Shown here piece after piece: positions 60,372-64,000 of a stretch of DNA of 64,000 bases; the stretch's first letter is position 1; every line of letters starts with the position of its first letter. The DNA lies in contig LNFF01000008.1 in NCBI GenBank assembly GCA_001464585.1, forward strand, positions 62,001-126,000, given 5' to 3'. Both the position numbers and the translations under genes were made by a program. The stretch is from Gammaproteobacteria bacterium Ga0077554. GTDB lineage: Bacteria; Pseudomonadota; Gammaproteobacteria; Ga0077554; Ga007554. The notes under the pieces were generated by a model. The model was not told the origin of the DNA and ran no database searches. It saw only the letters and a program-made list of their open reading frames with translations.

Positions 60372-60959
60372 TTATGCGATATCTTCGGTAGAATTAATGT
60401 TTTTAAATGCCTGCGGCTGGTCTGAAAAATCAGCCAAAGCGAGGCGGCGGCTGCGCATCCAGAGTTCGGTTTTATTATGTCCACGTTGAATGGATTGCAG
60501 GATATCTTCAGCAAGATCACTTTGTAACAAGGCAACTACAGGCTGCATCCGCGTGCCATCATGCGCCACTGCAACTTCGGCGTGTGTTTGTGTGAGCGCG
60601 GCCGCCAGACGTGCTACCAGGTCATAGGGTAAATACGGTGAGTCGCAGGGCACTATCAGCACATAGTCAGTTTTTGCCGCGAGTAACGCACTGGCGATGC
60701 CTGCCAGTGGCCCGGCCTGACCGGGTGCGGTGTCCTGGATGACAGGATAGCCGAACGCGCTGTACTGGCCAAGATTACGGTTGGCATTAATAATGAGGGT
60801 GCCGACCTGCGGCGTGAGGATGTCAACCACATAAGTGATCAACGGCTTGCAGTGTAATGCTATTAAACCTTTGTCGGCACCGCCCATACGGCGTGCCTGG
60901 CCGCCTGCGAGAATGGCGCCAGTAATATTTTCGCGGGAAATTTTATGCAAGGAGTTCAT
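60372..60959 (-). CDS. mobA: Molybdenum cofactor guanylyltransferase MobA
   Basis: About 195 residues from the ATG at 60959. 'ITGAILAGGQARRMGGADKG' is the GTP-binding loop, with 'LPYDLVARLAAAL' and 'VPCDSPYLPYDL' the metal-site region and 'FKNINSTEDI' the MobA C-terminal 'N(I/V)NTPEDL' motif. It adds GMP to molybdopterin to make the guanine-dinucleotide form used by nitrate, DMSO and formate enzymes. The start overlaps moeA by 17 bases, so it is co-translated. The further upstream frame has no homology. Confidence 0.93.
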   Translation of the reverse strand: MNSLHKISRENITGAILAGGQARRMGGADKGLIALHCKPLITYVVDILTPQVGTLIINANRNLGQYSAFGYPVIQDTAPGQAGPLAGIASALLAAKTDYVLIVPCDSPYLPYDLVARLAAALTQTHAEVAVAHDGTRMQPVVALLQSDLAEDILQSIQRGHNKTELWMRSRRLALADFSDQPQAFKNINSTEDIA

Positions 60960-62220
60960 TAAACGGAATAAAGCTGACCATTTGTCCGCGTTGCACAGTG
61001 GCGTCTTCTGCAATACAGACCAAGCCATGTGCCCAACTGATAGACGTCAGTGCAGCGGAACCTTGATTGGGATAAATCACCGCGCCAGTAATGCCTGCGG
61101 CGTCAGTGTATAAGCGTGCGCGCAGGTATTCACGGCGATTGCCCTTTTGCAACCAATCAAAATCGGCACGTACCAAAAAAGATTGCGGTAAGGTTTTAAC
61201 CATTCCCTGGCAGCGCAGAATGAACGGGCGCGCAAACAGGCAGAAGGTGGCGAATACCGATACGGGATTACCGGGCAGGCCAAAAAAAGGTGTTTTATCA
61301 ACATGGCCAAAAGCCAGGGGTTTGCCCGGCTTCATGGCAATGCGCCACATTTCGAGGCGCCCCAGCGCTTCAACAGTGGCTTTGACGTGATCTTCATCGC
61401 CCACTGAGACGCCGCCACTGGTAATGATGAGATCGCTTTGCTGTGCGGCAGCCGCCAATACCGTGCGAGTGGCGGCAAGGTTATCAGGCACGATGCCAAA
61501 ATCAATTATCTCACAGTGCAGTGTATGCAGCAGACTTGTCAGAGTATAGCGGTTGGCGTTGTAGATTTTCCCGGGTGCCAAGGGTGTATTGGGTTCGGTC
61601 AGTTCATCACCGGTACAGAAAATGGCGACACGCAAGGGGCGATATACCGGTAATTGCGCAACGCCAATAGACGCTGCAAGTCCCAAATCTTGCGGGCGCA
61701 GTTTTATGCCTGCATCAAGAATGGTAACGCCTGATTTAATGTCTTCACCGCGTGCGCGGATATTCTGCCCGGCGTGCAGTGGGGGCGAAATAATGACGGC
61801 ATCGCCCTCCACGCGGCAATGTTCCTGCATCACCACGCAATCTGCACCAGGGGGTATCGGTGCGCCGGTAAAAATACGTGCGGCTGTGCCAGGGGTCAGC
61901 GCCTGGCTGGTTTGTCCGGCGGCAATGCGTTGTGAAATACGCAGTCGTGTGTCGCTGTCAGCAGAAAGATCATCACTGGCAAGTGCATAACCATCCATGG
62001 CGCTGTTGTCAGCGGGAGGTACATTAAGGGTAGATATTTGTGGGCGCGCCAGGACGCGGCCTAGTGCGCGGGAAATCTCAAGATCTTCAATGTCAGTAAG
62101 AGGTGCAGCTTTGCTTAATATAAATGCCAGAGCATCATCTACGCTCATGAGTTTCTGGGCAGGGTTGGCTTGCGCTGCGTTACTTCCTTGTGCGTTCGCG
62201 TAACAGGTATCTTTGGTCAA
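60943..62220 (-). CDS. moeA: Molybdopterin molybdenumtransferase MoeA
   Basis: A 425-residue enzyme. 'SRALGRVLARPQISTLNVPP' with 'DNSAMDGYALASDDL' near 70-82, 'AARIFTGAPIPPGADCVVMQ', the MPT-binding domain with 'LIITSGGVSVGDEDHVKATV' near 265-285, and 'KPGKPLAFGHVDKTPFFGLP' are all conserved. It inserts molybdate into adenylylated molybdopterin. The first 25 residues are an unusual Asn/Ala-rich stretch without homology; the ATG at 62145 ('MSVDDALAFI') may be an alternative start. moaB precedes it by 4 bases. Confidence 0.94.
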   Translation of the reverse strand: MTKDTCYANAQGSNAAQANPAQKLMSVDDALAFILSKAAPLTDIEDLEISRALGRVLARPQISTLNVPPADNSAMDGYALASDDLSADSDTRLRISQRIAAGQTSQALTPGTAARIFTGAPIPPGADCVVMQEHCRVEGDAVIISPPLHAGQNIRARGEDIKSGVTILDAGIKLRPQDLGLAASIGVAQLPVYRPLRVAIFCTGDELTEPNTPLAPGKIYNANRYTLTSLLHTLHCEIIDFGIVPDNLAATRTVLAAAAQQSDLIITSGGVSVGDEDHVKATVEALGRLEMWRIAMKPGKPLAFGHVDKTPFFGLPGNPVSVFATFCLFARPFILRCQGMVKTLPQSFLVRADFDWLQKGNRREYLRARLYTDAAGITGAVIYPNQGSAALTSISWAHGLVCIAEDATVQRGQMVSFIPFNELLA

Positions 62221-62224
62221 TGCA

Positions 62225-62755
62225 TTATCCTTTCTTGAGCCGTGGCATCAGCTCAACAAAATTGCAAGGCCCATGGCGGTTGTCAAGCTGATATTTTAGA
62301 ATGTGATTCCAGGCGGTGTGACATGCGTTGGTAGATCCTGGCATGCAGAATATGAAAGTACCATTAGCGATTCCCGCCAGGGCGCGTGATTGCAAGGCCG
62401 AGGTCTGCACTTCCTGATAAGACACGCTGCGAAACATCTCGCCAAAACCGGTTATTTCCTTATCCAGTAACGGTAAAATTGCTTCGGGGGTCACATCGCG
62501 CCAGGTAATCCCAGTGCCACCCGTAATCAAGACCACGTCAACAGCAGGCGCTACGATCCAGCGTGACACCACAGCGCGAATTTGATAAATATCATCAGCA
62601 CTAATGATTTTTTCGACCAAGCGATGACCCGCGCCCGTCAGGCACTCTGCCAAGGCTTTTCCCGAGGTATCAGTTTCTTCAGTGCGCGTGTCAGAAACAG
62701 TTAACACGGCGATATTAACAGGTATGAATTCCTGATTTTTAGCGGGTTTGGGCAT
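62225..62755 (-). CDS. moaB: Molybdenum cofactor biosynthesis protein MoaB
   Basis: A 176-residue MogA/MoaB-fold protein. 'IAVLTVSDTRTEETDTSGKA' near 14-33 and 'VDVVLITGGTGITWRDVTPE' near 72-91 are the molybdopterin-binding loops, with 'MPGSTNACHTAWNHILKYQL' near 138-157. It adenylylates molybdopterin or has a related role before MoeA. It is first of the moaB-moeA-mobA run. Divergent from it, across 347 bases, is the sigma-54-controlled NasT-like gene. Confidence 0.93.
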   Translation of the reverse strand: MPKPAKNQEFIPVNIAVLTVSDTRTEETDTSGKALAECLTGAGHRLVEKIISADDIYQIRAVVSRWIVAPAVDVVLITGGTGITWRDVTPEAILPLLDKEITGFGEMFRSVSYQEVQTSALQSRALAGIANGTFIFCMPGSTNACHTAWNHILKYQLDNRHGPCNFVELMPRLKKG

Positions 62756-62924
62756 AAGTAAGGTTCCGGGAGGCTTTCAGTATTATACGTATTCCGTAAT
62801 AACTGTGCTAAAGGATTATCCGGAAGCCAGCGAATGGACATTTCATATTGAAACTAATCGCCATTTTAGGATGTGGTGCATAAGATAGAAAATACGCACC
62901 GTAATAGATCATTGCTTGTTGAAT

Positions 62925-62941
62925 ATCACCAAAAAAGTGCA
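62925..62941 (+). promoter_or_regulatory. NtrC-like binding site upstream of the sigma-54 promoter
   Basis: ATCACCAAAAAAGTGCA matches the NtrC consensus TGCACC-A-N3-TGGTGCA at 10 of 14 defined positions, with both half-sites recognisable. It lies about 86 bases upstream of the -24 element, a usual enhancer distance. A further TGGTGCA half-site is at 62874-62880. This is a pattern match only. Confidence 0.5.
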
Positions 62942-63026
62942 CAGATCGCCACATAGCTTAATGAAGTCCCCTTAATATTATATTTTAAATTTTTGAATTA
63001 AATGGATAATAATTATTTTTTTGAAA

Positions 63027-63042
63027 TGGCATGCTCTTTGCA
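63027..63042 (+). promoter_or_regulatory. Sigma-54 (-24/-12) promoter
   Basis: TGGCATGCTCTTTGCA fits the consensus TGGCAC-G-R-N3-TTGCW at all positions except the sixth and eighth, with the required GG and GC dinucleotides at correct spacing. The transcription start would be near 63053, about 50 bases before the NasT-like gene. RpoN itself is encoded at 44967. The remainder of the 62756-63102 gap is AT-rich with no gene. Confidence 0.78.
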
Positions 63043-63102
63043 TTGGTTGAATGCATATGAAAAAATTTCAGTAATATAAAACGAATTGAAATCGAGGCGG
63101 GA

Positions 63103-63681
63103 ATGAAGCTGCGTATCATGTTAGTTGATGCTGATCCGCAGCGGATGGACTTGCTGATGAATACGCTACAAGAGGCTGGGCACTGGGTTGCAATGTGTGG
63201 CGATGAGACGGGAAATCTTTGTGAACACGTACGGGAAATTCAACCTGATGTGATTATTATCGGTACGGATTCACCTACACGCGACACATTGGAGCATTTG
63301 TGTGTGATTGACCGTGATGAACCCCGTCCCGTAGTGATGTTTACCCATGATAACGATACACAGAAAATGCGTGCAGCGCTACGGGCTGGTGTCAGTGCCT
63401 ATATCGTGGATGGGCTGACTGCGTCACGTGTGCAATCTATTATTGATATCGCAATTGCGCGTTTTTCGGAATATCAAATCCTTAAAAATGAATTGGAAAA
63501 AGCGACAACTACACTTGCTGAACGAAAACAGATTGAGCGCGCCAAAGGTTTTGTAATGAAGCAGCGTGGTTGCAGTGAAGATGAGGCATATCGATTAATG
63601 CGCAAAATGGCCATGAATAGCAACAAAAAATTGGTTGAAATTTCAGATAATATTAATACGGCAGCCGATATTTTTTCGTGA
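63103..63681 (+). CDS. nasT: NasT-like ANTAR-domain antitermination regulator
   Basis: A 192-residue protein with a receiver-like N-domain and a C-terminal ANTAR domain near 130-190 ('LAERKQIERAKGFVMKQRGC', 'SEDEAYRLMRKMAMNSNKKL'). It closely resembles NasT: 'IQPDVIIIGTDSPTRD' aligns with NasT PDVxLIDTESPGRD, and 'RPVVMFTHDND' and 'GVSAYIVDGL' follow. The residue at the receiver phosphorylation site is Gly54 instead of Asp. NasT works by RNA binding and release from its inhibitor NasS, not phosphorylation, so this may be tolerated. No nasS is adjacent. The gene is downstream of a sigma-54 promoter and upstream of cyanase. Confidence 0.87.
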   Translation: MKLRIMLVDADPQRMDLLMNTLQEAGHWVAMCGDETGNLCEHVREIQPDVIIIGTDSPTRDTLEHLCVIDRDEPRPVVMFTHDNDTQKMRAALRAGVSAYIVDGLTASRVQSIIDIAIARFSEYQILKNELEKATTTLAERKQIERAKGFVMKQRGCSEDEAYRLMRKMAMNSNKKLVEISDNINTAADIFS

Positions 63682-63766
63682 TTTTTCTCCATGTATATCC
63701 CAAGCCTGTAAAATGCTTTAGCGGTTAGAAAAAATTATGAATATATCATTGGTAGGAGAGAATCCT

Positions 63767-64000
63767 GTGAGCAGTAGAGGTGTCTACGAAAAAATTTTCT
63801 CCAGGAAAGTTGCTAAGCACCTAAAGTGGAGCGATGTGGCCGCCAAGGTCGGTCTGAGCAAGGAATGGGTGACTGCAGCCTGCCTTGGACAGATGGCGTT
63901 GAGCCATGAACAAGCTGCTGTGGTTGGCGAGATATTCGACCTGACTGAAGAGGAAAAGCAGTGGCTGAAAGTCGTTCCCTACAAGGGCTCCCTGCCCACC
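63767..64000 (+). CDS. cynS: Cyanate hydratase (cyanase) CynS, N-terminal part
   Basis: The frame runs off the right edge after about 78 residues of an expected 150. 'LKWSDVAAKVGLSKEWVTAA' is the helix-turn-helix-like N-domain, followed by 'CLGQMALSHEQAAVVGEIFD' and 'WLKVVPYKGSLPT', all matching cyanase. The enzyme converts cyanate and bicarbonate to ammonia and carbon dioxide. The GTG at 63767 is preferred because AGGAGAG lies just upstream; an ATG at 63737 is in frame but lacks a ribosome site. It is 85 bases after the NasT-like gene and probably shares its sigma-54 promoter. The catalytic Arg, Glu and Ser lie beyond the edge. Confidence 0.9.
   Translation, partial: MSSRGVYEKIFSRKVAKHLKWSDVAAKVGLSKEWVTAACLGQMALSHEQAAVVGEIFDLTEEEKQWLKVVPYKGSLPT

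Noticed and set aside
1-64000. CRISPR arrays, tRNA or rRNA genes, prophage
   Set aside because: Reading all gaps showed only palindromic dispersed repeats without regular spacers and no cloverleaf, rRNA or phage-gene signatures.

Overview
The window looks like a chromosomal segment of an autotrophic or environmental proteobacterium. I favour a gammaproteobacterium of the Chromatiales type. The order exbB-exbD-msbA-lpxK-UPF0434-kdsB-phosphatase-rne-rluC and the kdsC-lptCAB-rpoN-ptsN-hprK-rapZ-EIIA-HPr-EI block fit that group, but a betaproteobacterium cannot be excluded. Hopanoid genes (hpnCDE), exosortase-A (PEP-CTERM) exopolysaccharide genes and a cyanase fit a free-living lifestyle. I see no rRNA, tRNA, prophage, CRISPR array or complete insertion sequence.

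Layout. 1-5410: end of an exosortase-A-associated polysaccharide operon (methyltransferase end, two glycosyltransferases, PaaK-like ligase, O-ligase). 5470-8128: FliK and FlhB-C-domain pair, pentapeptide protein. 8132-13504: hopanoid precursor genes hpnE, hpnD and hpnC, split by a REP-flanked PEP-CTERM pseudogene. 13494-16333: rmuC, a gph-like phosphatase, ubiG. 16378-21214: a complete branched-chain amino-acid ABC transporter (livFGMHK). 21303-23848: DUF2892, DAHP synthase, DUF2059 and DUF302 proteins. 24021-32644: ExbB/ExbD, MsbA, LpxK, UPF0434, KdsB, tyrosine phosphatase and RNase E. 33667-38904: RluC, HAD phosphatase, S49 peptidase, chorismate synthase, MFS transporter. 38912-42304: an IS110-like remnant, then an aliphatic-sulfonate-type ABC transporter enclosed by a 22-bp direct repeat. 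42411-53369: KdsC, LptCAB, RpoN, PtsN, HprK, RapZ, EIIA, HPr, EI and MgtE. 53597-59617: HPF, a DUF6763 protein and an unusual three-gene operon (unknown 825-residue protein, phosphatidylserine decarboxylase, Lgt-like membrane protein). 59643-62755: amidotransferase, MobA, MoeA, MoaB. 62756-64000: a sigma-54 promoter, a NasT-type antiterminator and the start of cyanase.

Much of the core content builds the envelope: lipid A and Kdo (LpxK, KdsB, KdsC), LPS export (MsbA, LptC, LptA, LptB), hopanoids and exopolysaccharide. RpoN is encoded here and is the likely sigma factor for the nitrogen/cyanate operon at the right edge. The PTS proteins have no sugar permease nearby and look like a regulatory phosphorelay.

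The most unusual signal is repetitive DNA. Small palindromic elements occur between genes (at least four families with terminal inverted repeats plus REP-like units). One hairpin family also sits inside four coding sequences (livF, lpxK, hprK and the RNase E tail). Three of these are in the same reading frame and lengthen the protein by about 35-45 residues, and the hairpin stems keep pairing through compensatory changes. The other candidate for a new system is the 825-residue protein, PSD and Lgt-like operon.
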